Part shown: positions 10,530 to 18,899 of the stretch, in pieces
Layout of the letters: every line of letters starts with the position of its first letter
How positions within the stretch are numbered: the first letter of the stretch is position 1
Source of the DNA: Entamoeba invadens IP1
Lineage: Eukaryota; Evosea; Mastigamoebida; Endamoebidae
Assembly (NCBI RefSeq): GCF_000330505.1
Contig: NW_004191902.1
Span: 46,444-77,135, forward strand
Reading direction: 5' to 3'
DNA: 30,692 bases
Program-made: the position numbers and the translations under genes
Notes under the pieces: generated by a model
Told to the model about the DNA's origin: nothing
Seen by the model: the letters and a program-made list of their open reading frames with translations, nothing else
Database searches by the model: none

Positions 10530-11690
10530 ATGATACTTCTGATAGAAGTTGCATTGTTTGCATCAATTTGTTTATCATTTGAACAACCAGATGAACCAAG
10601 ACGGCATGGTTCACACAGAGAAAGGTCACACAAACGAAGTCATCACACATCATCGCGTCCAAGTACTTCTCATCACAGAACACAAGAAAGACCAACAACA
10701 TCTACAAGTTCTCAACCATCCACATCAACAACAAGTGGCAAACACACACACAAAAGAAAACACACAACTCATGAAGACACTTCATCACAAAGTAAACATG
10801 AATCAAAAAGACAGAAATTAGAATCATCAAGTGAACAGCCATCCACTTCAAAACAGACTGCTCAATCATCATCAACACGAGAACATAAAGACGAACCACC
10901 AAAACAAATCCCATACCCGCCTTATACATATTTGTTACCAACAACTATAACATATTTGGAAAATCATAGAAAATGTCTTAGATATTATCCACTTAAAAAA
11001 GGAAAATACGATTTTCTTGTTCTTGTTCAATATTGGCCTGGCGAAAGATGTGCACATCAATTGTGTACAATTCCAAAAACAACAAAAAGAGTCAAGGAAA
11101 AGTTTTTCCTCCACGGACTTTGGCCGTCCATTTTTGCAAATAGGAATATATTTTGCTGTCGAAATAAATTCAGTTATAACAGTGTTGAAAAAAGATTGTT
11201 GAACAATCAAAAACTATTAAAAAGTGTACAAAAGCATTGGTTTTCTTCTGATAAATGTAAATCTTCTATGTATCAGTACGACAAACATGGTACATGTTCA
11301 CTAACTACTTTTAGTGGAGGTGATGGACCAGTGGATTATTTCAACACAGCAATTAAAATGTATAGAAGAATTAATATTTGGAAGGTTTTAAGAAGAAGTA
11401 AATTGAAAGTAAGAACCAACAAATTGTATGACATCGAAAAACTCAGAGATGTAGTGAGAAAAGCTTATGGTGCTAAGCCAACATTTTTCTGTAAGGAAGG
11501 AACATCTCTTTATGAGATTAGAGTGTGTTACGATCCATCTAAAAAAAGACTTAATCCAGAACCTATAAATTGCCCCAACAAATTTATAAAATTTGAAGAA
11601 CAATCATGCCATAAACGCGTAATGCTAAAAGAATTTCCCGGGTATTTACTTGACCCATCAATAATTCCCAGAAATAATTGCGAATATTAA
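10530..11690 (+). CDS. Secreted RNase T2 with basic low-complexity insert
   Basis: The 386-residue product is a ribonuclease of the RNase T2 family, which cleaves single-stranded RNA through 2',3'-cyclic phosphates in secretory or lysosomal compartments. Residues 1-17 form a signal peptide (MILLIEVALFASICLS). Residues 18-125 are a Ser/Thr/His/Lys/Arg-rich low-complexity region absent from ordinary RNase T2 enzymes. It is strongly basic and could be heavily O-modified or bind polyanions. The catalytic domain follows. CAS I is FLHGLWPS with catalytic His195. CAS II is YQYDKHGTC with Lys252 and His253. Cysteines are plentiful, as the disulfide-bonded family requires. In CAS II the usual His-Glu pair is Tyr248-Gln249, so the conserved Glu is replaced; Gln occurs there in some family members, so reduced activity is only possible. 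The start is the ATG at 10530; an upstream in-frame TTG at 10527 is not needed. Confidence 0.92.
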   Translation: MILLIEVALFASICLSFEQPDEPRRHGSHRERSHKRSHHTSSRPSTSHHRTQERPTTSTSSQPSTSTTSGKHTHKRKHTTHEDTSSQSKHESKRQKLESSSEQPSTSKQTAQSSSTREHKDEPPKQIPYPPYTYLLPTTITYLENHRKCLRYYPLKKGKYDFLVLVQYWPGERCAHQLCTIPKTTKRVKEKFFLHGLWPSIFANRNIFCCRNKFSYNSVEKRLLNNQKLLKSVQKHWFSSDKCKSSMYQYDKHGTCSLTTFSGGDGPVDYFNTAIKMYRRINIWKVLRRSKLKVRTNKLYDIEKLRDVVRKAYGAKPTFFCKEGTSLYEIRVCYDPSKKRLNPEPINCPNKFIKFEEQSCHKRVMLKEFPGYLLDPSIIPRNNCEY

Positions 11691-11991
11691 TTAAAAATTG
11701 TATTGTTTTTTTTAATTAACAACATAAAAAAAGTTTATAGTAATCAACAAAATAAATTAAATCTATAAATAAAAATACAAATTGATTTTTTAAAGAAAAT
11801 TATTACTATTATTTATTATAAATAATGTATCTATTGATTTTAATATCACCCATCTAAAATTTATCTAATTAATTTATTATTATTAATTTATTATTGAAAA
11901 TTTTATTTAAAAAAAACCTCGAAATAACTTATAAATAAAATATATATATATTTTTAAATCTTCAAAACTATAAGATATTATATTATTGTAA

Positions 11992-12975
11992 ATGCTTCAC
12001 AAAACACTTGATGATATTTTTCAACTATGTTTAGAATCAAAAACACTTTTGAGCAACTATTTTAAAGTAAATAAGGTTGATGATTTTATAGATGACACGA
12101 CTCTTCCTCTTTCTGATAGAATTAATAACGCAAAAACAAGTTATCATAAACTGGAAAACTTAATAAAAAAGCGCAATGGAATATCCAATTCTGTTGATTT
12201 GGTTCTCAACAAGTTGTTATCTTTTTACAACACACTAAAAGAACAATTTTTGACCTTTCAAAAAAATGAAACAGAACATTTAGATATTTATGACAATAAG
12301 ATTGTTGACATTCTCACTGCACTTTTCCAAGAGGAGTACATCACTAAATCAGCTCCACACATTAAAGAAGTTCAAAAATTAGAAGAAATACGCAATTCAA
12401 AAATAGCTGATATAACACAAAGTTTCAAAGTTGAATGCTCGAGGAACAAAATTGTTATTTCTGAGCCACTAAAAGAATAAATAGAGTGTTTAGAACACAT
12501 TTCAAAAAAGAAGATAAAAAGTGTTATATTTGACTCATCTAATTCAAAGAAAGGGTTTAACGTTTCTTCCTTCATTGAAAACATCGTCAACAACGACAAT
12601 TTGATGTTTTTAATTGAAGATGACAAAAACAATAAATTTGGAGGGGTTTTGTATGATAAAGTAATAAAAGTGGGAGAGTGGGTGGAGAGTAACACTGCCT
12701 TTGTTTACTCTCTTGTGAGAAACGGAAAATTGAATCCAAAGAAGTTTGAAATTAAAAAAGAATGTGTGGAGTATGCTTTCTTATTAGAGAGAAGTCACGG
12801 AAGCGCGTTGTTTCAGTTTGGCTATGGGTTCTTTGGCGGCCATGATATAAGTATTAACAAGGGTAATCTAAATCAATCGGAGTGCAATCCCAAAAGTTAT
12901 AAATTACAAAATGGGGATCTGACAGATGAAAAATATTTTAACGCTACACGAATCAGAGTTATAAAATTGAAGTAA
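11992..12975 (+). pseudogene. Coiled-coil/TLDc gene with one in-frame stop
   Basis: A single reading frame runs from the ATG at 11992 to the stop at 12975, broken only by TAA at 12478-12480. The first 162 codons encode a helical, probably coiled-coil segment. After the stop the same frame reads into a TLDc-like domain. It begins near FDSSNSKKGF and continues through FGGVLYD and FQFGYGFFGGHD, and ends near FNATRIRVIKL. Coiled coil plus C-terminal TLDc is a common arrangement in Entamoeba. TLDc domains elsewhere are linked to oxidative-stress protection and V-ATPase regulation; the role in amoebae is not established. Because there is no other damage, the stop could be a recent nonsense mutation, a base-call error, or a readthrough site. 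No Entamoeba-type intron removes it. The downstream part could also be translated from an internal ATG (12604). Confidence 0.65.
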
Positions 12976-13656
12976 TTGGATAATAATTTGATAATTGAAA
13001 TAGTTGATATATAATCAGTCTGGGCATTTTTGGTTCATAAAAGCCAAAATATTTTGAAAATATATAATTAACACTTTAAAAATGTTGCTTTATAAGTTTA
13101 ACCGAAATTTTAAAGAATGTACTTAATGTACATTCTTAACAAAATTTGTGTATTTTTGATAAACTTACAATGTATTTATACAAACATTATATTTTTTCAA
13201 TTTTCGGTACTTTATTAATTTATAAGAAAACCAATTTACAATATTATCCTTTTTAAATTTTATTTTGTTGTTTTCTTAAAATGTTGCTGTTTAATAATAT
13301 AAATAACAACTTCCTAACCTTCAAACCAAAGACTGTTTTAATTGTTAATTTAAAAATTTGGAATTATAACAAAAAATAAAACTTAACACTTTTAGATTAT
13401 TATTTGGTCTATTTTTGTTGTTAAGATTCACAGATTATAATTATTGTTATTTGGTTTTATAAAAGTTGTTGAAATTGGTTAAATAACACTGTTTTATCTT
13501 ACATTTTTCAATTTTTACAACACTTTATGTTTATGCTGTATTATATTTGGTATTTTTAACAAAAAATAATAAATAAATACAACTTTCATGTTATTAAAGT
13601 TTGGTTGTTTTCATATTCCATTTCAATGCAATATAACAAAAAATGACAAAAAATTC
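12976..13656. other. Intergenic region with hairpins
   Basis: About 680 bp between convergent genes. It contains a 10-bp perfect inverted repeat (AAGAATGTAC at 13113-13122 and GTACATTCTT at 13128-13137, 5-nt loop) and a weaker TTTTGG/CCAAAA pair around 13028-13049. The word AAAATGTTGCT occurs twice (about 13079 and 13278). No gene is visible. Confidence 0.45.
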
Positions 13657-15009
13657 CTATATGTTAATAGTATTTTCTTTTCCACAAAATTCGATGTTAA
13701 TTATCCTTCCCAATATATCACATATTCTTTTCGCGGCAACTCTTGCCTGATACCTTTTAACATCATTTCCTATGTAAAATTTGACTTTTTGTAAAGATTC
13801 CCACCCATTAAATTCGAACAAAGAGTCCATCCCCGTGTTATTGAAAGAGATGTTTTCCAAATCAAAATTGCCTTTTATAGCACAGTACTTACAGTTTGGC
13901 GCAATTTGGAAATACAAACTTGCTCTACTTTTTGATGTATTTATCAAAACCAAATGAACCTTTTTGTGTGTATTTATGACAATTCGTTTGATATTACACT
14001 CGATGTGAATCACTGTCAAATTTTCACAGCCGTTGCATCCAACAAAGTCAATTGGGTTATCAGATTTTGACATAACGTTGAGAACTTTTAATTCATGTAA
14101 ATATGGATTTGACATCACTGGAAGAACAAGTGACACTGCGACCGACTTCTCAAAGAGGAGTTTAATATTATCAACACTCGTGTACTTTGAAAAATCGATC
14201 ACTTTCGCTGTGTTGTCTTCAATTTTAAGTGAAATTTTTGTTGGAGGTTTAGTAGGAGTAGCTTTGAGGTATTTTAATTTATACATTTTCTCGGGGTTTA
14301 AAGTGTTTAAATCAAGTTTTTTGATAGTAATTGGGCTTATATCTAAAGCTTTTTTCACATCTGTGAACACTGTGTTTATTTTTAATTCTTCTTCTGAATT
14401 TGCTACATGTTGAATTATTTTAAATCTTGTATTTAAACAGTCTGCGATGTCTATGTCGTCATTGTTATAATTAAGCATACCGATAAACACTTCTGGGTTT
14501 GTTGCTGCAAATTGCAAAATGTTTAACTCCAACTTTTTGTCTGTGCAATTTTTCACTATGAATTTTTGAAGTCTGAAAAACTTCACATCCGGGATAGTTA
14601 AGTCGTCGTCTGTATTAATAACGACCTTCCTAACATTTCTACACTTTTGAGAAATAAATTGCAAACTTTCTATGTTCACTAAAATGGTTATGATTTTATT
14701 TAAAATATTTAGAGAATATGCTTCTGGTAAAGTAAGCGTGTTTGAGCAGTCTATCCACGTAATTTGGTCCAATTGAATTTTTGTCAGGGAATGTTGTAAA
14801 GTTTCCAGGTTGCCAGTTAGAGTGTTAAGATGTGGAAAGAAATTAAAAAGAAAATCGTAACTATAATAAATAGAACGTGGGTTTATTTTTAAACATCGGA
14901 TTGCGTCTTGTGCCTTCTTGTTAACTTGACGAAAATAACGAAGTGTTGTTTCTTGCTGAATGTAAAGCAACACATTTGTAAGATAAACCATCTCAAGGCG
15001 AGTATTCAT
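13657..15009 (-). CDS. F-box-like/LRR-like Entamoeba family protein
   Basis: This intact 450-residue frame belongs to a large Entamoeba protein family. Its members start with a roughly 45-residue helical module of the type LExVYLxNVxLY...VNKKxxxAIxxLKxNP. Here it is residues 5-43 (LEMVYLTNVLLYIQQ, then VNKKAQDAIRCLKINP). The module resembles an F-box in position and helical pattern, but that is an inference. The rest alternates short beta-strand-like and loop segments with spaced Leu/Ile/Val (for example YKLKYLKAT, LHELKVLNVM, CENLTVIHIE), suggesting irregular leucine-rich repeats. There is no signal peptide or membrane segment, so the protein is probably cytosolic, perhaps a substrate adaptor or scaffold. 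A second member with the same N-terminal module lies at 21109-23161, also on the minus strand. The start is the ATG at 15009. No introns are needed. Confidence 0.75.
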   Translation of the reverse strand: MNTRLEMVYLTNVLLYIQQETTLRYFRQVNKKAQDAIRCLKINPRSIYYSYDFLFNFFPHLNTLTGNLETLQHSLTKIQLDQITWIDCSNTLTLPEAYSLNILNKIITILVNIESLQFISQKCRNVRKVVINTDDDLTIPDVKFFRLQKFIVKNCTDKKLELNILQFAATNPEVFIGMLNYNNDDIDIADCLNTRFKIIQHVANSEEELKINTVFTDVKKALDISPITIKKLDLNTLNPEKMYKLKYLKATPTKPPTKISLKIEDNTAKVIDFSKYTSVDNIKLLFEKSVAVSLVLPVMSNPYLHELKVLNVMSKSDNPIDFVGCNGCENLTVIHIECNIKRIVINTHKKVHLVLINTSKSRASLYFQIAPNCKYCAIKGNFDLENISFNNTGMDSLFEFNGWESLQKVKFYIGNDVKRYQARVAAKRICDILGRIINIEFCGKENTINI

Positions 15010-15474
15010 GTTTTTTTATTTGATAATTTTTAATTTTTAGAATGTCAAGATTCAAAGCAATTATTTATATTTGTTTGTTATTTTTATCAAAAAAATAACA
15101 AGAAATTAAAAAATTTTGATATTGTGAAATAATAAAGAGTCAGTTGTTATCATTGTCTTATTTACAAAAAAAATAAACAGTTTTTTTTTATAAAAAGGCA
15201 ATTGGTTTATTTTTTAAACCGATAAATATTAAAAAATTATTTAATTGTGTTATGATAAATTTTCTGAAAAAAAATATTTTTATATTGGTTCGACAATTGC
15301 TTAACAACGTTAAATAGATGACTCTATATCGATTATATAATTCAATCAACACTCTCAAGAGCAAGTGGGTATGGTTATTTTTGTTTTTTTAAATTGCATT
15401 TCATCCAATCAAATTATACAAACAACTCAATAGAATTCTGATATTTTGGGTTTGAGTCAAAATGCCCATACAAA
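15010..15474. other. AT-rich intergenic region
   Basis: A 465-bp stretch upstream of both flanking genes, so it should contain the promoter of the minus-strand F-box-like gene. A 24-codon frame at about 15318 is too short to support. I see no RNA gene or clear repeat. Confidence 0.4.
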
Positions 15475-15645
15475 ATGAGTAAGAGTTTTGACCGTAAACA
15501 TCAGAAACGTACGTTTGATAAAAACAATGTTAAAAACTGTGACCAAAATTTCATATTTAAAAAACATTTACTTTTTAATTCTTCAAAAAAAGACTTTAAA
15601 ACCACTTTTCCATTTGAAATGAAAATTCGAAAACGTCAATATTAA
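15475..15645 (+). CDS. Possible 56-residue basic protein
   Basis: A short frame opens at ATG 15475 and ends with TAA at 15643-15645. The product is strongly basic: it starts MSKSFDRKHQKRTF and ends KIRKRQY. It has one cysteine and no signal peptide or membrane segment. Such a composition would suit a nucleic-acid-binding or ribosome-associated peptide, but I do not recognise a family. It lies 104 bp upstream of the isochorismatase-family gene on the same strand. The region could also be its promoter, with the frame open by chance. Confidence 0.35.
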   Translation: MSKSFDRKHQKRTFDKNNVKNCDQNFIFKKHLLFNSSKKDFKTTFPFEMKIRKRQY

Positions 15646-15749
15646 CTTAAAGTAATAAGTAATAATAAGATAAAATAATATTATATGAATACTTTTTTAT
15701 AAAAACACACCAAATAAAAACATTTTAATTGTAAAACTATCAAGATTAA

Positions 15750-16259
15750 ATGAGCAAGTGCCTCGTAATTATAGATGTTCAAAATGATTACATGTCGACT
15801 GGCAAAGTGCCCTGTTTTAAAGCAGAAGAAACCAAAGCGAAAGTAATAACTCTTGGGAAGCAATTTATAACAAATAATTATCACGTAGTTTTAGTTCAAC
15901 ACGTTGCGCCAAAGGGTGCTCCCTTCTTTGAGGAAGGCACAGATGGTGACAAACTTTGTGAAGACCTTGTTTCTGCGTTCCCGGAGGCAAAAGTTGTCAA
16001 GAAGACGCATGCCAGTTCATTCATTGGGACCAACTTAAACACAATTCTCGGAGAATTAAAAGTCACTGAAATTTATACATGTGGGCTATTGACACAAAAT
16101 TGTGTCCTCTTTACTTGCCTTGATAAGGAGGCACAGAAATATCACCCCAAGATGGTTGTCGACTGTGTCACCTCAATTACCGAGTTGGTGAATGCAATTG
16201 CGATTGGTGGGTCGTCTGATTTTGTTTCACAAATCACTTCAGATAAAATTTTTAATTGA
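15750..16259 (+). CDS. Isochorismatase-family cysteine hydrolase
   Basis: The 169-residue product is a small isochorismatase-like hydrolase, the fold shared by nicotinamidases, N-carbamoyl hydrolases and isochorismatases. The expected Asp-Lys-Cys catalytic triad is present: Asp9 in IIDVQNDY, Lys85 in VKKTHASSF, and Cys118 in CGLLTQNCV. A nucleophilic cysteine after a conserved Thr-x-x motif is typical of the family. The length is close to the usual 170-210 residues and there is no targeting sequence, so the enzyme is probably cytosolic. The substrate cannot be read from the sequence. Nicotinamide or a related amide is possible, but metal-binding residues of classical nicotinamidases are not obvious. 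The ATG at 15750 gives the natural N-terminus just before the first beta strand. The gene is intact and ends about 125 bp before the transposon at 16386. Confidence 0.9.
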   Translation: MSKCLVIIDVQNDYMSTGKVPCFKAEETKAKVITLGKQFITNNYHVVLVQHVAPKGAPFFEEGTDGDKLCEDLVSAFPEAKVVKKTHASSFIGTNLNTILGELKVTEIYTCGLLTQNCVLFTCLDKEAQKYHPKMVVDCVTSITELVNAIAIGGSSDFVSQITSDKIFN

Positions 16260-16385
16260 AATTTATTAATTGGGGGTTCTATTTTAATAGATTATCAAGG
16301 ATATCATTTACATTAATCAAAACGGATTAATATGTACTATAAAACCATGTAAAAGGTTGGAAAATAATTTGTCTTGTTGTAATTA

Positions 16386-16413
16386 CAGATGGAGGATAAA
16401 GTCAGTGACAAAG
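16386..16413 (+). repeat. Left terminal inverted repeat of the transposon
   Basis: The 28-bp left end starts CAGATGGAGG directly after a TA dinucleotide at 16384-16385. It matches the right end (18804-18831, inverted) at 19 of 28 positions, with CAGAT and TGACAA as the best-kept words. Confidence 0.75.
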
Positions 16414-16621
16414 TATAAATAACCCATTTTTTTCGAGGATATTTTCAGTTAAATGTTTTTTTCTCTATTGGTATGGGTTATTAATCCCAATAAATGGATG
16501 GTAAAGGTAAAGTAGGTGACGACACACTTTTGCTATTTTTTCGTTGTTTTCCAAAAAACTGAGGGGAAAATAGACCAAGAATTTTAATAACACAAAAAAT
16601 GCAAAAGTGTATTCAAGTTTT

Positions 16622-18717
16622 TCAGAAAAAAACAATCTTAATAAAAAAGAACTTAAAAAAAGGAAAACCAAGATTCAAAATAAATAGAGACTCAATTGAG
16701 ACCCTCCCAGTCACTGTCACCGAGTTCAAAGGTTTCCAACGAGTTCGGTTGGAAATTGTTATGGGGGAATAGTCTCGTAGTTTCATTAGAACGGGTTGTT
16801 CTCCGTATAATCTTACTATTCTTGAAAGAATGGGTTCGTTTAAAGTTTCGTTGGATGGATAGAGGACAATGGACTCTGCCATTGCTTTGATGTGGCAGAC
16901 CTTTGTTTTGTTTGTCATCCTTTTTTGCTTTGGGTCAAGGTCTGCGATGTTAATGACATTAACGTCGTTGTTGGGAGCTGTGAGTTTTGTCATTGTTGTT
17001 TGGTTGGGAAATACTGTTGTCTGGAAAAAAGTCTGAAACTCTTCAACAAGTCTAGAAGCACTTTTTATATCAATGAAAAGGTGGAAAGAGCCTTCAACAT
17101 AACGAGAAACCATTCCTGCCCTCTGAAACGACGCGATAATGGTCTCATGTGTTGCTGCTCTGTCGATGCTTGACAGTATTGTGGTAATTGTGTTGGTAAG
17201 TCTTTTCCCACTTTTTATTCTCTGTCCTCTCTCGAATTGCGTCTGTTGCCACGTTATTTACATTTGCTAAATAACCAATTATTTCTCGAATTGCAACATT
17301 GAGATTAACTCCTTGTTGTTCACCTCTGTGTTCTAATAAGGTATTTGGAACGATTGGGACTGTGGAAGGTGTTGTTGGTGGCAATGATCTTGTCAATTCA
17401 GAAGATGAAACAGAGGTTTTGAAAAGGGGAGTTCTGTTTGAACATTGTTTTTTCACTGAACAGAAAAGGCACAGATCCAAAGGTTGCACCAAATGAGAAC
17501 AATGTGGTATATACTTGTGAAGCTTGATGTGTGATTGTGCCAATTGTGTACTCAACTCATCGTAATTGTGTCCAGAAAAACCGTCGATGGTGATCAGTGC
17601 AGGCGCGTCTGGTGGAAGTCGAAGTAAAATTCTTTTGGCTTTGATGTATTCAACCACTACATTCATCATCCAGTTGCAGAAGATTTCCTTGGTTGCAAAT
17701 CCCGTGTTGTTGGTGAAAAAGGTTGCATCAGAAAACGTCGACAACAGCTTAATGTCAAGCCTTTTATTGGTCACTACAACACCGGGACACGCTGTAGTGC
17801 CATTCAAACATATCATACAGATAATAGTGGATCTCTTACCACTTCTTCCAACACCAATCTTAATCCTTTCAACGTCAACATTTTTGGGAACAAGCACTCT
17901 GACGGTTTTCTTGTCGCAAAAGTCTTGAAAACCAACTTCATCGATGTTAAAGACAAGACCACTATTTATATCATTAAAGTCTTCCATCTCCATGTTATTC
18001 GTTATGATGTCCTCGGGGTTTATTGATAATCGTCCGATGTCTTCCGGTTTCCCTTCGATTGTTTTGAGGTCAAATGTTTTGAGAACCCACTTTCTCGCTG
18101 TATCTGGTTTAAACGTTGTTCCTTTTGTTCTTTCAACATGTTTAGAGAATGCTGCATATGTCAAGGCTATTTTTGATTATTGCAATATTGAAAAAATGTG
18201 TCAGCTACAAATTTGGTTCTTTTGTCAAAGAATGAAGGTCTTTCCATTGTTGTCCTTCTTACAGTTGTTTGTTCTTTCTTGTATTCGGTAATTTCCTTTT
18301 GAATGAGACTTAAATGTGAATTGAACAAAATTCCAACTGATCTATAGGTGACTAAAGACTCTCCTCTTAGAATTGAAAAGACTGTTGCTATTTGCTCCCT
18401 TCGGGTTTCCAAGCTAAAAAACAATTCATCAAATATAAAGAATTGCAATATTTGTTGTGCATTCAAAACGTCTTTTAAAGAGAATTTATTTGATTGATTG
18501 ACTTCTTTTAATTGTTCTTTCACGCTTTCAACATTGTGTGTCATTTCTTCATAGTTCATAACTCCTCTAATCATTTTTTGCTTTTACCAGAGCCCAAATC
18601 TTCTGGGAATTGCTCCAGAAAGCGACAAGAAAGAATGTCCGCGGGCTTCAAAGGCATAACAATATGAACATCATTTGGGGCGAGAGGATTGACAGGTAGT
18701 GTTGGTTCAATTTCCAT
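16622..18717 (-). pseudogene. DDE_1 transposase, three frameshifts
   Basis: The gene starts at ATG 18717 and runs to a stop at 16622, but three single-base frame changes break it. They lie in a run of six A (plus strand T 18574-18579), a run of five A (18170-18174) and another run of five A (17212-17216). Two need an added base and one a removed base. The fragments line up as a pogo/Tigger-type transposase. The N-terminal part is helical and DNA-binding-like. The catalytic core shows VFNIDEVGF (first Asp), LITIDGFSGH (second Asp) and HLVQPLDLC (third Asp). Exactly 35 residues separate the second and third Asp (DD35D). The C-terminal tail includes ETIIASFQRAGM. The transposase would cut and paste DNA at TA sites. 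As read here it cannot be made in one piece, so the copy is dead unless the breaks are sequencing errors. Confidence 0.85.
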
Positions 18718-18803
18718 GTAATAAAAAGGTTTTTTACAAATTTTTATTTTAATTTTTTTGTTATTTTGTTTTATAAAACATTAATTTTTGTCACCGACTA
18801 TAT

Positions 18804-18831
18804 CCTTGTCAACTCTTTTTTCTTCTATCTG
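18804..18831 (-). repeat. Right terminal inverted repeat of the transposon
   Basis: Ends with CTATCTG directly before TA at 18832-18833. It is the inverted partner of 16386-16413. A further inverted GTCGGTGACAAA/GTCAGTGACAAA pair lies just inside both ends. Confidence 0.75.
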
Positions 18832-18899
18832 TAATTTGCTAATTGTTTCAATGGTAAAATAAATTAGATTAATTATACTTTAATATTTATAAAATTTAT

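Larger units (their letters stand above)
16386..18831 (-). mobile_element. Tc1/mariner-superfamily (pogo/Tigger-type) transposon
   Basis: A 2446-bp element is delimited by inverted ends and flanked on both sides by TA (16384-16385 and 18832-18833). TA is the target-site duplication of the Tc1/mariner superfamily. The left end reads CAGATGGAGGATAAAGTCAG; the right end, read inward on the minus strand, starts CAGATAGAAGAAAAAAGAGT. The terminal 28 bp match at 19 of 28 positions without gaps. TGACAA words recur just inside both ends (with CAGTGACAAA and CGGTGACAAA as second copies), suggesting transposase-binding repeats. The element carries one minus-strand transposase gene of the DDE_1 type, now frameshifted. 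It is less AT-rich than its flanks, consistent with horizontal or recent origin. Confidence 0.82.

Noticed and set aside
10456..11603. Antisense and shifted frames across the RNase T2 gene
   Set aside because: The RNase frame has both catalytic motifs and a signal peptide; the others follow from its repeats and base bias.
18160..18580. Programmed -1 frameshifting in the transposase (A runs followed at once by TGA or TAG)
   Set aside because: Tempting because two breaks have this layout, but a third break (17212-17216) needs the opposite shift, and loss of bases in homopolymers explains all three.
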